Shown here piece after piece: positions 1 through 10,640 of a stretch of DNA of 64,000 bases. The DNA lies in assembly GCA_029582265.1 (NCBI GenBank), contig CM055828.1, positions 11,877,777 through 11,941,776 on the forward strand, read 5' to 3'. Under the pieces are notes generated by a model, which had not been told where the DNA came from, did no database searches, and saw only the letters and a program-made list of their open reading frames with translations. Both the position numbers and the translations under genes were made by a program. This stretch comes from Zoroaster sp. YZ-2022 (lineage: Eukaryota > Echinodermata > Asteroidea > Forcipulatida > Zoroasteridae). Each line of letters begins with the position of its first letter. The first letter of the stretch is position 1.

Positions 1-65
1 GAAAATGAGAGTTTAAAAATTTAAATAACGAATTAATATTATGTAGATTAATAGTAAAGACGAGA
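1..65. repeat. Polinton left terminal inverted repeat (partial)
   Basis: Bases 1-65 are the reverse complement of 17471-17535 without a mismatch that I can find. The right copy suggests that the repeat continues to the left of base 1. Confidence 0.93.
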
Positions 66-68
66 AAG

Positions 69-290
69 ATGGAAAACAATAAGTATTTATCGAAATGGAC
101 ATTGAGAGAATTTGCGCGAGAACATATACCCTTTTTTTTAACGCGAGACGGAAGAAACGGGTAGACTTAATAAACGGTCTTATTACGAGGGTGTAAAAAG
201 ATATATAAAACGACGAAATTTGACGGGGTTGTATAAATTAAATTTAGCTCAACTTAAAGAGTATGTAAGAATAAATAATATTGCTTTACC
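69..290 (+). pseudogene. Broken N-terminal reading frame before the polymerase
   Basis: An ATG at 69 opens a short frame that reads about 31 residues to a TAG near 162. A second frame then continues to about 290 with a basic stretch that looks loosely like a SAP or helix-extended-loop DNA-binding module. It may be a separate small gene or the former N-terminus of the polymerase downstream. I cannot decide which. It starts four bases after the visible inverted repeat. Confidence 0.45.
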
Positions 291-3200
291 CAGAAATTAC
301 AGCGGAAAAAAATCGACACATTAAAAAAGACTATATTTTTGCCATTAAAAGGTTTCACGGGTTAGAACTCGAGTTGAAATTTGAGGAACCACCCGTCGAC
401 GGTGGGAGATATTTACGTCAACGAAGAATGGTCGTGCCGATGGGTCATAGCAAAGAAGTAGATTTAAACATTTTTTGGGAAGCGGCAAAGCCAAAGATTA
501 TCGAAAAGTTTTCTTTAGACTTGCAAGAATTTACGTCATTTAAGTTTATGATATATATACGTATTAAATTACGTAAAAATAGACCAGACGGTACGATCGA
601 TTATGTTGAATAAATTTTTCATAATAATAGGCAAATTGTTTTATTAAATTTGGATGGTATCGAAAATGTATTCGATACTATTTTTTCACAAATTCAAGAG
701 TCTTTAGAAAGATATATGCACATTCGTTCTGGATGGGCGATAGATCGTATTGTAGGTATGAGTATTACCATCGCGAGATATCAACCTTTGAGAGGCGGTT
801 CTTATATCGAGCTACCAGAATACGTAAAAAACTAAAAAGCGTGCATCAACGTAAAAAACAAGGACGATGATTGTTTGAGGTGGGCGCTTTGTTCCGCTCT
901 TTTTCCCGTAAACAATCATTCGTATAGAACGTTGCGCTATCCGACGGAAGATGGTTTAAATTTTGACGGTATCGATGCTCCAACTCCGATCAGTCAAATA
1001 AAAAAAGTAGAGAAACAAAACAAGTTGACTCGATAAACGTTTTCGGTTACGAATCAAAATCATTCGTAGTTTACTGACTTTGCGAGCAACCCGAAAATAA
1101 ACGGTGTATAAATGTATTGTTAATTCATAAAGAAAATAAATCGCACTACGTTTGGATTAAGGATATAAATAAATTACTTTTTGACCAAACGAAGCATAAA
1201 GAACGTAAACATTTTTGTTTGAGATGTTTACACGTTTACTCGACAGAAGCGTATCTTGAAGAGCACATAAAATGTCTAAGGGAATTAACGACAGACCAAT
1301 GGCGATCGTCATGCCGGAAAAAGGTAAAAACGATACGATAAAAATTATAAATTTTCATAAAAAGATGAAAGTTCCTTTCGTTATATACGCTGACTTTGAA
1401 AGTATTATTAAAAAGATTGACGATGCGAATACGACCAATACTTAAAAAACTGCAAGAACACGTCGTTTGTGGTTATTCGTACGTAGTCGTTCGGTGCGAC
1501 GGCCAAACTTTTTGTCCCGTTGTATACCGAGGAAAAGATGCCGCAAAGCGTTTTTTAAACGAATTACAAAAATAAGTAGAAAACATCAACGAGACATTTA
1601 AAAATCCTAAAAAAATGTTTATGAAAAGAGACGATGTAGAAGATTATAACTCTGCTAAAAAAAAATGGATATGCGGAAAAAAAATTATGAGAAAAGATGA
1701 TTTGGAAAACTTTTTTTTACAAAATTAGCGAGTGTTGTAAAAAAAAAAAAAAGGCGCGATCAAATGTGAAAAGTGCGAAAAGAAATTTGACACTTTTAGC
1801 TTCAAGTTTAGCCAAGTACGCGACCATTGTCACGTCACTGGAAAATATAGAGGAGCGGCGCACAATAGTTGTAACTTGAAACAAAGTTTAAAGCCTTATA
1901 AAACATTTATTCCGGTCGTATTTCATAATTTGCGAGGATACGACTCTCATCTCATTATGCAGGCTGCGAGTCAAACGCGAGGAAATCTAACGTGTATTCC
2001 GAACAATATGGAAAAGTATATTTCTTTTTCAATCGGTCAACTGCGATTTATCGACAGCGCTCAATTTTTACCAGCTTCGCTCGATAAACTCGTTAAATCA
2101 AACGAATCTTTTCACATCACAAAAAAGTTTGAATCAGATCCGAACAAAGTTAAACTTCTTTTACAAAAGGGTATTTATCCATACGAGTACGTGGATAATT
2201 TTGAACGGTTTGAAGGAAAAACAACTTCCTTGTAAAGACGCTTTTTATAGTAATTTGAACGGTGAAGGTATTACTCAAGAAGAGTAATGCAAAGAAGATT
2301 TGGAATACGTTCGAATGTAAAAATTTGGGCGATTATCACGATTTGTACGTGCGTACGGATACTTGCTTATTGGCGGACGTGTTTGAACATTTTCGTAACA
2401 CTTGCACGAAACAGCACGGGTTAGATCCGACTCATTATTATACCAGTCCGGGCTTGAGTTGGGACGCTTTATTGAAACATTCGAAAATAAAGTTAGAATT
2501 GTTGACAAATTACGACATGCATTTATTTATAGAAAAAGGTACTAGAGGAGCAACGTGTATGGTAAGCCATAGATACGCGAAAGCAAACAACCACTATTTA
2601 GACGATTACGACCGATCGAAACCTTCGGGTTATATACAATATTTAGACGCGAATAATTTGTACGGCTGGGCGATGAGTCAACCTCTTCCTATCGGGAAAT
2701 TTAAATGGTTATCGAGAGCCGGGATTAACTCGTTAGTATCGAATGGAATAGACATGAATTCGAATCAAGGCTACATTTTAGAAGTGGATTTAGAATATGT
2801 TAAAGAATTACACGATTCTCACAATGCATTTCCACTCGCGCCAGATTCGTCGGTGGCACCGAAAAAATGGATGTCGCCTTATCAGCTCGAGTTATTTAAC
2901 GACAAACCAGCACCAAACGTGAAAAAATTAGTTCCCAATTTATACGATAAAAAAATTACGTGCTTCATTATCGTAATTTACGATTGTATTTACAACTCTG
3001 TATGAAACTAACTAAAATTCATCGCGTTTTAAAATTCGATCAGACACTTTGGATGGAATCGTATATTAATTTAAACACGAATTTGAGAAAAAATGCAACG
3101 TCAGATTTTGAAAAAGATTTGTACAAACTCATGAACAATGCAGTATTTGGAAAAACGATGGAAATGTACGAAAGCACGTCAACATGAATTTGAAGCGTCT

Positions 3201-3910
3201 CAACGATGAAAAAGCAGAAAATCAAATTCGTAAATTAATCGCGAAACCAAATTTTGCCGAGGTTAAGATTTTCGATCATGATCTAGCGGCGATTCACATG
3301 CATAAAACAAAACTCGTACTCAACCGCCCAGTATACGTAGGAATGAGCATGCTGGATTTATCTAAACATTTAATGTATGATTTTTATTACAATCATTTAA
3401 AAAACAAGTACAAAGACAAGTGTAATCTACTTTACACGGATACGGATAGCTTGTTGGTTGAGATTCAAACAGAAGACATGTCAGAAAACAAAGATCTTTA
3501 CGATTTTAGTAATTATAAGAAAGATCATTTCTTATATTCTGAAGAGAATAAAAAAGTGATTGGTAAAATGAAAGACGAGACATCTGGAACTATAATCTCT
3601 GAAAATGTCGGTTTAAGACCAAAAATGTACTCGATACTTTTATCGAATGAAGAAGAACTAAAACGAGCTAAAGGTGTAAAAAAGAACGTTTTGAAAAAGA
3701 AACTTTTACACGAGCATTTTAAACAAGTTTTATCCAAAAAATAATACGCTTTATCACTCTATGAATTTTATTAGAAATGAAAAACATAAATTATATACAA
3801 CGCGAGTAAATAAAATCTCCTTATCTGCTTTAGATACAAAGAGATATATTTTACAAGACGGAATACGCACTTTAGCTTACGGTCATTATAGTATATCAAC
3901 AATGACTTAA
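281..3910 (+). pseudogene. Protein-primed DNA polymerase B (pPolB), broken
   Basis: The Polinton replication enzyme: a family B polymerase that starts from a protein primer and has a 3'-5' exonuclease. Parts in order: an N-terminal region (281-1040), a C2H2-like zinc motif (about 1200-1280), Exo I 'YADFES' (about 1390), Exo II 'HNLRGYDSHL' (about 1930), polymerase motif A 'YLDANNLYG' (about 2640), motif B with '[12 protein letters not shown]' (about 3130), motif C 'YTDTDSL' (about 3440), and a C-terminal tail ending at 3910. The reading frame breaks at about ten or more places, for example near 613-650, 840, 1040, 1340, 1443, 1573, 1740 (a run of A), 2235, 3000, 3187 and 3742. The catalytic motifs are still legible, but no full-length product is possible. 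Confidence 0.93.
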
Positions 3911-3912
3911 GA

Positions 3913-4920
3913 TTATAATTTTTTAGGTGGATTTTCTGTATCTCGAGGAACAATTTGTAATTCTTCTCTCACAAAACTACGAGCGGGACCCGATTCTAAA
4001 TAATACAAGATGGGTTGATTTTGAGCTTTCATAGAAGATTTAATGTTATATATTTTAATACTCCATATGGGATCGGTTGTGCGTCTTCTCGTATCTCGTT
4101 CAGCTTACCGGGCGCGTATAAATATCTAACTAGAGAGTTCGAAGAAATTCTTTTTTCGTTCTTTTTAATAGCCGGTGAGGCTGGATTTTGCTCGACGAGT
4201 TCTCGTTTAATGGCATCTTTAGGTTTTAAATTTATGAGTTTAGTGGTTTCGTTATTTAAAGCTTTTATAACCAGCGGCAATCTTTTGACCCATTCTCTAG
4301 ATCTTTTATCCGTAACTATTTCTTGCGCGTATTGATGAGACAATAATCTCTCGGCTAAAGTTCTGTTAAATCGCTCTACTATACCCTGGGCTCTATGGTT
4401 ACCGGCTTCGCTTCTTTGGATTTTTACATTATTTTTACTCATTAAAGTATTGACGCCCGACATAAATTCTTTTCCAGGATCGACTTTTAAAATTTTAGGC
4501 CAAGTCAGCAAAGAACGTTTATATATTTTTTTCAAACGCATTACTTACTCGAGCTGCGGTTTTATCGATTAAGGGTTCGGCCTCTTTGTACCTGCTCGCT
4601 TCATCTGCAACAGTTAACGCGTACTTGTACGTAATTTTGCTTTTACCGCTACCGATCGTATCGTGAGGAATAAACAACAAATCGGCTTGATGAACCTCGT
4701 TTGGTTTTTCTAGATTCGAGTTGGAGCTCGTCGGTCTAGGAATGTATTTAGGATAGGGTAAATAAATTTGCCACAACGCTTGCTTTTTTAACCATTGACG
4801 AGCTATACTTTTAGATACTTTAGTTTCTCGAGCTAATTTGTCGATCGCAGATAGACCTTTTTGATATCCTTTCGGACTATAGTAAACGTTTCCAAATTTT
4901 TGTCTCGTACGTTTATCCAT
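3913..4920 (-). pseudogene. Polinton retrovirus-type integrase, frameshifted
   Basis: Inserts element DNA into the chromosome through a DDE active site. An N-terminal helical region is followed by an rve core: first Asp in 'HQADLLF' (about 4680), second Asp in 'KVDPGKEF' (about 4470), and Glu in 'GIVERFNRT' 34 residues later (about 4370). The C-terminal part ends at 3913. Two frameshifts are visible: one near 4520-4541 between the first Asp and the rest of the core, and one near 4020-4030 before the C-terminal segment. The gene is convergent with the polymerase, whose stop lies two bases away at 3910. The start at 4920 is the only ATG upstream of the conserved part. Confidence 0.92.
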
Positions 4921-4939
4921 TTATTATTTTATAAATATT

Positions 4940-5191
4940 TTAAGTAGTAGAATTCATAATACTAACGGGTAAAATTTTCTGTTGAACTAACCAATTTTGC
5001 GTCATTAGCGCCCCTGTGGTTAGAGCCGTGAGTTTTAGACCGTCGTTTACATCTAGCTTTCCTAAATCGGGTGGATTTATTTTTAACACTTTTTTAGCGG
5101 CCATGCTATAAATAACGGTTATAAATCCTACGACGGCGCCGTGATAAACCGAATTTGCGATTCCTTTCGTATCTGTCGGTGCTAAAGACAT
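4940..5191 (-). CDS. Small two-helix membrane protein of Polinton
   Basis: An intact 83-codon frame. A hydrophobic stretch near residues 18-35 and a weaker one near 53-66 suggest two membrane passes. It sits between the integrase (19 bp downstream) and a single-pass protein, in a run of minus-strand genes. Small membrane proteins at this position are common in Polintons, but their role is unknown. It is one of only two Polinton frames in the window without a visible lesion, which may simply reflect its short length. Confidence 0.6.
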   Translation of the reverse strand: MSLAPTDTKGIANSVYHGAVVGFITVIYSMAAKKVLKINPPDLGKLDVNDGLKLTALTTGALMTQNWLVQQKILPVSIMNSTT

Positions 5192-5226
5192 ATTTTATAG
5201 TATAGACAATATTTTTATTATTTTTT

Positions 5227-5646
5227 TTATTCCATTTTAACTTCTTTTTCGATTACGGCGGCTGAAGCATCTTCGTTCACAACTTTTGACGGTGGTTTTG
5301 GTCGCTCGAAAGTTGTTGTGGGTGGTGGTTTTTGATTAGAGGAAATATAATATACAAAACCTACTAAAACTATTACTGTTAGTCCGATGTACAGCGGATT
5401 TGTTTTATTAGCATCGGCGATTCTTTGATCGTCGTTAGATTCATCTTTTACGTTAATTTTTGTAACAGCGACTGCTTTCTTTTTTAAATTTTGTTTTTTC
5501 TTTTTATTAAGTTCCGCCAGTCTTTTACCAGCTGCGACTCTGTTTGGATTTTTTTAAATTTTAGTCGGTGTTTTCGTTACTACTAACGTCTCTACTGGCT
5601 TTGGTTGATTCTCTACCGTCGTCTCTGCTCGCTTCTCTATCTCCAT
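5227..5646 (-). pseudogene. Single-pass membrane protein of Polinton, one in-frame stop
   Basis: About 139 codons from an ATG at 5644-5646 to TAA at 5227-5229, with one in-frame TAA near 5556. After the stop comes a basic segment containing 'RVAAGKRLAELNKK', then a hydrophobic helix (about 'LYIGLTVIVLVGFVYYI'), then a Pro-rich tail. The layout suggests a basic N-terminal region, one membrane helix and an exposed tail. The function is unknown. Its first 86 bp overlap the end of the upstream minus-strand gene (5561-6321) in another frame, so the two were probably translated from a shared transcript. Confidence 0.55.
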
Positions 5647-6321
5647 CGTCTTTATAATCTAGACGAGAATCTTTTCTTTTTAAATGTTTTGCCGAAATTA
5701 ACGCCGCCGTGATCGGTGCCAAGACTATTTCGTATTTGTAGTATATTTCGCATAATGCGCTAGAAAGAGCGCGCGAAATGAGCGGATCTTTTTATAAATC
5801 CGTAATTAATTCATCTTCGTCGTCGATCGTAAACTTGTATTGTAACCCATCACATCGGTCATGTTTAAACTCGAGTTTAGCGCTTTAGCGTATAGAGTTA
5901 TGATCGAGGAGCCGAATGAAGATACCATTTCGCGACCTAATCGCGCTTCGTATCGCGCGTATAATTTATCTCGCTCGACTAAATTTAAAGCTTCGATTTC
6001 GCTAATACTATACTCTTTACCTAAATATTTTTTCGAGTATCCTCCGGCAACGAGCCGATCGTTGCGTTGATTAGAGGGTGCGGGTATTGATTCAACGCAA
6101 CTTGATTGAGAATGGTCAGATGGTTCTTCGTTTAACATTTTTGCAACTTGTTCCATTATTATATAAGTTTTTTTATATTTATTAAAAATTTGTTTAGCTT
6201 TAGTCATCGGTTTTATAATTTCATCGTTGACGCGCGAATATTTACGAAATAAAAATACGACTACACCGAACGTACAACAGTTTGTAAATATGCAAAACGT
6301 AACTAAATATTCGACGAGCAT
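5561..6321 (-). pseudogene. Conserved Polinton protein of unknown role, frameshifted
   Basis: It opens at 6321 with an N-terminal membrane helix, then a charged middle region with 'SKKYLGKEYSISEIEALNL'. The frame shifts near 5840 just before an acidic stretch, and a TAA interrupts it near 5790. The C-terminal part runs to TAA at 5561-5563 and contains a second hydrophobic stretch ('IVLAPITAALISA'). The arrangement matches a conserved Polinton accessory gene. No enzymatic motif is visible. The last 86 bp overlap the start of the next gene. Confidence 0.55.
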
Positions 6322-6347
6322 ATTTATCTATAAATTTTATTATAATC

Positions 6348-6468
6348 TAACGAGTTACCTATAGCGACCTAGTCAAGTCACCTATAGCAACCTAGTAAGT
6401 CACCTATAGCGACCTAGTCAAGTCACCTAGTAAGTCACCTATAGCGACCTAGTCAAGTCACCTAGTCG
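6348..6468. repeat. Short tandem repeat array between Polinton genes
   Basis: Irregular copies of CACCTATAGCGACCTAGT and CAAGTCACCTAGTAAGT fill about 120 bp between the ATPase stop and the next minus-strand gene. The last units supply the 3' end of the ATPase frame (stop TAG at 6462). Confidence 0.75.
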
Positions 6469-7073
6469 AGTATCGCGTAATCGGTAGGTTGATCCGTTTT
6501 TAGAATCAACTTGCTATGTTTGACTCGTTTTAATTTTTCGTGTACTCGCGTTCTCAACTCTTTAGTCGGTACGACGTCATTTTCTCGAAGACAATTTTCG
6601 AACGAGTCTCTATCTTTACAATAAAATATACACGTCCACTTTAGTTGCTCTCTAAAACTTTTCAACACGCTATTATATTTTTGCGAAAGAATCCAACAGC
6701 TGTGGTTTGCGTGTCTGCCGCTAAAAGCCAACTGACTGATCATGCATTTATTATTCTCGTCGTATTTTTTATACTGCAGTTCTTTACTCGCGCTGCAGTC
6801 GTCGATGATAAACAACGTTTCGTCTCCTTTGAAAAGGGCGCTATAAATTTATATCGCTTTGTTTAACGATAAATCGCTCAGATCCTCTACGTACACTCGC
6901 TCGTCGTTCCAAATCCATTTCCTATTTTGATAAGCGAGATTTACCGCGATATATTCAAAATATTTACGATATTCTTTTTGTAATATATTTAAAACAAATT
7001 ATGTTTTTCCGCATCCTGTCTGTCCGCAAATTAAGGCGGCGTGGGGATATTTAGGTAACGTAGTTTGTAATAA
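6462..7073 (-). pseudogene. FtsK/HerA-type genome-packaging ATPase, broken
   Basis: A motor that would pump DNA into the capsid. Walker A 'GQTGCGKT' is encoded at 7002-7025. Walker B is within 'MFIIDDCSAS' (about 6790-6815). A conserved C-terminal part continues to 6462. A TAA follows the Walker A codons directly (6999-7001) and another lies near 6846, so the protein could not be made. No ATG remains upstream of Walker A; a TGA occurs near 7080. Length and order fit the roughly 200-residue ATPases of Polintons. It lies just downstream of the capsid gene on the same strand. Confidence 0.9.
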
Positions 7074-7100
7074 TAGTCAAGAGAGTAAAAACTCTATATG

Positions 7101-8385
7101 TTAATATACCGCGGAATGAAATCGTCCGTTTTCGATATTGAGTTGCGCGTCCATGATGATAAAAATGTAGAGGTATAATTCGCCCGCGGTTTCCGCTTCT
7201 TTATCCATTTGAAGGGTAATTTCTTCGGATAAGTTTTCTACTCGCCTTCCGCTTCCGTGAATTTTGTTGTCGTCGATGCTTCTCATATCTGAAAACAAAC
7301 CGTATCTATTTAGTAAATAATCGGCTTGTTTGACGTTGGATAAATTTAAAGCTTTGGTCACTCGCATACCGTGTTGTTTTTTCGAATCTCCGAAATATTT
7401 TTGAATTTCTTCCCAGTGTTGATACCTGCGCATTCCCTGCGCATTCCCTGCGCGTAGAGTTGATTTGGAACTCATTCGATAGTAATCGAAACTTTATCGA
7501 TTTTTGGATTATAAAACTTGTTCGTTTCTTTTACGTCGGGCTCTTTGAATAAAAACAATATTCCTTTCATGCTTTTTGCCGGCGTATTTAGATTTATATT
7601 CCACGTCGTATCCCGTTTGTTTAAAGGGGTCACGCTCTGTCTCAAAACTCTATCATACAATATCGCCAACTTGTTGCTATATTGATTTTTAATCGTTTGC
7701 GCAAGATGGGGCATATGAACGATTTCGTATTCTAAAGAAATTCCGCTTATGATATATTTAGCATTATCGTCCGTGCTTTAGATCACTTTAGACAATTTAT
7801 TAAACTCGAGTTCGTAGGTCAGACGATCCCCGATTCCCGATTGAAAATAGGGTTGATGATCGGTCAATAATTCAAAATCGAGCGGAATGTGATATCTATT
7901 TTTTAGAGTATCCGCGACGGCTTTGTCTTTTCCTCCCTCGCCGGCGGGAACGGCGTCGCTGGCATTTACTCTTAATTTACTCACGTTAGCGGGTTCGATT
8001 CCTTGGTAGGCTAGATTTTCTCGTTGATCTTTCGTCTACCACTCGTCTTTGAAACAATTGAACACGTCCGCATCGTCTAAACTAAATATTTCATTTCCTT
8101 CCATTTTAATGGTTATATTTTTACGATGGCTCTGCCTATATTATGTACTATCGTTCTCGTATCGTCGTCCGAAGATTCGAGATTAATATTAAAAGCTAAT
8201 CTGACCGTATCCGGAACGATAACGTCGTTATTTCCTAAATTTGGAAAACGAACGGTCAACAGTTGATTTTCGGTGATTGTGCTCGGATTGTTTGTAATGA
8301 CGACTTTTTGTCGTATTCCTTTTAAACCGAAAGGTTCTCTTAATTTTCTGTATGGATTTAGTTTATCTCCGTACGCTCGACTCAT
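7101..8385 (-). pseudogene. Major capsid protein (double jelly-roll), broken
   Basis: The structural capsid protein of Polintons/adintoviruses. Four consecutive minus-strand pieces (8385-8113, about 8100-7778, 7775-7472, 7475-7101) together give about 425 codons, a normal length. Recognisable parts are the N-terminal 'NPYRKLREPFGLKGI', the middle 'YHIPLDFELL', and the C-terminal 'RSIDDNKIHGSGRR' and 'IIMDAQLNIENGRF'. Lesions: a frameshift near 8113, a TAG near 8040, a TAA at about 7778, a TGA near 7472, and an 11-bp tandem duplication (GCATTCCCTGC) near 7432-7453 that shifts the frame. I assign it from these conserved stretches; a structure prediction was not possible here. Confidence 0.85.
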
Positions 8386-8445
8386 ATTTACTACATGTCA
8401 TTATTTAATTTTTTAATTTTTTTAAATAAATTTTAAATTATAAAA

Positions 8446-8883
8446 ATGGTGTCTATAGCGATGATGATCGGAGGCGCTGAAGTAAACGCGTTGGCTTTTT
8501 CGGGATCAATTTTTTTATTTGGTGGTTTACGTTCCAACGATGCTGAAAACAACGAAAGAGGCACGATTTAGCGCTAGAACAACTTACTAAAGCTCGCGAC
8601 GAATGGTCTAAAAAGCGCTTGAAACATGTAGATTATTTAAACGAACGATTACGAAAATAATCGAACGCTAAAAAAAACATACAACGACATTGACGAAGCG
8701 ATGAATGAATATTATAACGTTACCGGTAAACGACTTTATTTACCGGAAGATTTATACGACGAGCCTAAACTAGAGGATTTTTACGTTCCGAGCGAAGATC
8801 AAAAAACGAGAGAAATTTTATTCGTCATTTTAGGTATGACGATAGTAGGGTACGCGAGTTATAAATTATTTAAAAAAAGATAA
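8446..8883 (+). pseudogene. Polinton protein with terminal membrane helices, broken
   Basis: An ATG at 8446 opens a hydrophobic N-terminus ('MVSIAMMIGGAEVNALAF'). The frame breaks near 8560 and again near 8660. A clean segment from 8701 to 8883 ends in a membrane helix with a basic tail ('YKLFKKR'). The layout (N-terminal hydrophobic patch, charged helical middle, C-terminal helix) matches a conserved Polinton accessory protein of unknown role. Confidence 0.5.
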
Positions 8884-8901
8884 AAAATAATTGTAAACAG
8901 T

Positions 8902-10140
8902 ATGGCGGAAGGATGGCATGAACTCATCGAGATGGATCCGGCTTTTAATCACCCCGACGAAGAAGATGATCATGATGATGATTTTCAAGATGCTAATAAC
9001 GAATATAATGATGATGATAACGTCAACATCCAGTTGGGTGCTACCAATTGGGACGCGCCCAGTCGTGTCGGCGACCAAGACTATTATAAAAGTAAAGAAG
9101 ATGCCGTTGATGCTTTTTACAAGCATCTGAACTATCCGAACGCTGAAAGACACTATATAGTAAATTTAGATACAAGCGCGGAATACTTTGGTTTATAAAA
9201 GAAGACGGTGAACAAATACGGTTAACTAACATACAAGAAAAAACGATGGGAACATTTTTAGCAGAATCTACTTTTTTTTTAAACAAAAAGATGGCGGTAA
9301 AGATTTATTTTACGAACTTTTAGGTTTACCGAAACCAATAATCTTGGAAGAAAGTGACAAGGCTATATTAAATGTTTTAAAAGTGATAGAAATACCAGAT
9401 ATTGTTATCGATAAATCGCCTCTTAGAACAGAAACAAGTCGAAAGTTACCATCTCTACCGGAACAACGCGCAAAACAAGCGGAAAATGTAAGTACTTTTA
9501 TTTTAGAGGCAGATACCGTTATTTCAACGAAAGATGCAGAAACTCAAACGGATACCGTTATTTCAATGAAAGATGCAGAAACTCAATCGAATTATAAAAA
9601 TCGGTGGAGAGACGTGATGGCTTTAGATAAACTCATGCAAGATACGCGAGGAGAACTATTATACTTTGTCGCTAAAAAGAACGCAAAGACCAGAGAAATC
9701 AAACAAGTTGAAAAACAATACGTAAACGCTCGAGATCGAGATGATGAGGATACTCAAGAAACCGCGAGGCTACGCGAAAAGCTAGGAAACCTACGAGACA
9801 AAGAACATTACATTACATTACATTACATTACAACAAGTATTTATCATGCGCCATTCCCGAGAGGCTCATGGGGCTTACAAAAGTTAATATGACATAATAA
9901 ATACAAATCAGGATAGAATAAGACATAAATTGATACAAAATTAATGAGGAAACAAGTGAGTTTTAAGAGCCTTCTTGAAGGCATTAACAGAAACAGATTG
10001 TCTGATATAAACAGGAAGAACGAGTTATATTAAATGTAATAAATGAACGCGATAACGCTCTTCGTAGTCAAATCAACAGAATTAAAGAAACGATCGAAAA
10101 AATGATGAAAATAGACGTCACGTTAGGCGAAAAAAATTAA
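8902..10140 (+). pseudogene. Acidic, coiled-coil Polinton protein split by a LINE fragment
   Basis: It begins at 8902 with an acidic N-terminus rich in Asp ('DEEDDHDDDFQDANNEYNDDD'), continues through a broken region (frameshifts near 9198 and 9280), then a Lys/Glu-rich helical region from 9344 that looks like coiled coil. The C-terminal helix (10023-10140) lies in the same frame on the far side of a 209-bp insertion at 9807-10015. The insertion is flanked by AAGAAC on both sides. I do not recognise a domain; a virion or DNA-associated role would be a guess. Confidence 0.5.
9807..10015 (-). mobile_element. 3' end of a non-LTR retrotransposon inserted in a Polinton gene
   Basis: The left edge is (CATTA)n, i.e. 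(TAATG)n read on the minus strand, the kind of short tandem tail that ends several LINE families. No poly(A) is present. The insert is flanked by AAGAAC at 9801-9806 and 10016-10021, a 6-bp target duplication. It carries no reading frame of its own, so it is a severely 5'-truncated copy. The family is uncertain. Confidence 0.7.
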
Positions 10141-10164
10141 AACTTTATTTAGAGAATAAGGCAT

Positions 10165-10640
10165 CACGATAGCCAGTATATTAACGGCCGTTAGTATAAT
10201 CATCACATTTATCGTTGAAAAGATCACAAATTCAGCTGTTCCACCACTGCCACCACCTCCACCGCCACGACCTCCACGACCACCACCACCAAGTGGTGGT
10301 GGAGGAGGAGGAGGAGGAGGAGGAGGAGGAGGAGGAGGAGGAGGAGGAGGAGGAGGAGGAGGAGGAGGAGGAGGAGGAGGAGGAGGAGGAGGAGGAGGAG
10401 GAGGAGGAGGAGGAGGAGGAGGAGGAGGAGGAGGAGGAGGAGGAGAACAACGTCGGTAAAAGACTGGTTACAAAACTCGGATTAAAAGCTTTGGCCGCTT
10501 TACCCGCTATTATCTGAGCAGTTTTAAATTGGTTATTTAAAACAGTTTCAAAAGTAGTCGGATATGCTGCGGAACATTTGTGGCTAGCCTTGACCGGAGT
10601 CGGAGTTTTAATTTTAAGCTATATACAGCGTCAACGTTAA
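10165..10640 (+). pseudogene. Pro/Gly-rich membrane protein of Polinton
   Basis: An N-terminal membrane helix ('ASILTAVSIIITFIV') is followed by a Pro-rich stretch, then a Gly run encoded by the expanded GGA microsatellite, then a C-terminal domain with two helices ending 'SYIQRQR' at 10640. The ATG is missing (a TAA sits just upstream near 10160), the GGA tract ends out of frame with the C-terminal part, and a TGA occurs near 10516. A Pro/Gly-rich two-helix protein is a recurring Polinton gene of unknown role. Its stop codon overlaps that of the convergent gene. Confidence 0.55.
10301..10445. repeat. (GGA)n microsatellite, about 48 units
   Basis: A nearly pure GGA run of about 145 bp within a coding region. 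It reads as Gly, Glu or Arg depending on frame, and as Ser, Pro or Leu on the minus strand. It probably grew from a shorter Gly-coding tract in the gene at 10165-10640. Confidence 0.97.

Noticed and set aside
5227..7073. Recurrent in-frame TAA codons in otherwise readable Polinton genes, suggesting stop-codon reassignment.
   Set aside because: TAG and TGA stops and many frameshifts occur in the same element, so general decay explains the pattern.
10232..10450. A minus-strand poly-Ser protein.
   Set aside because: It is only the other strand of the GGA microsatellite.
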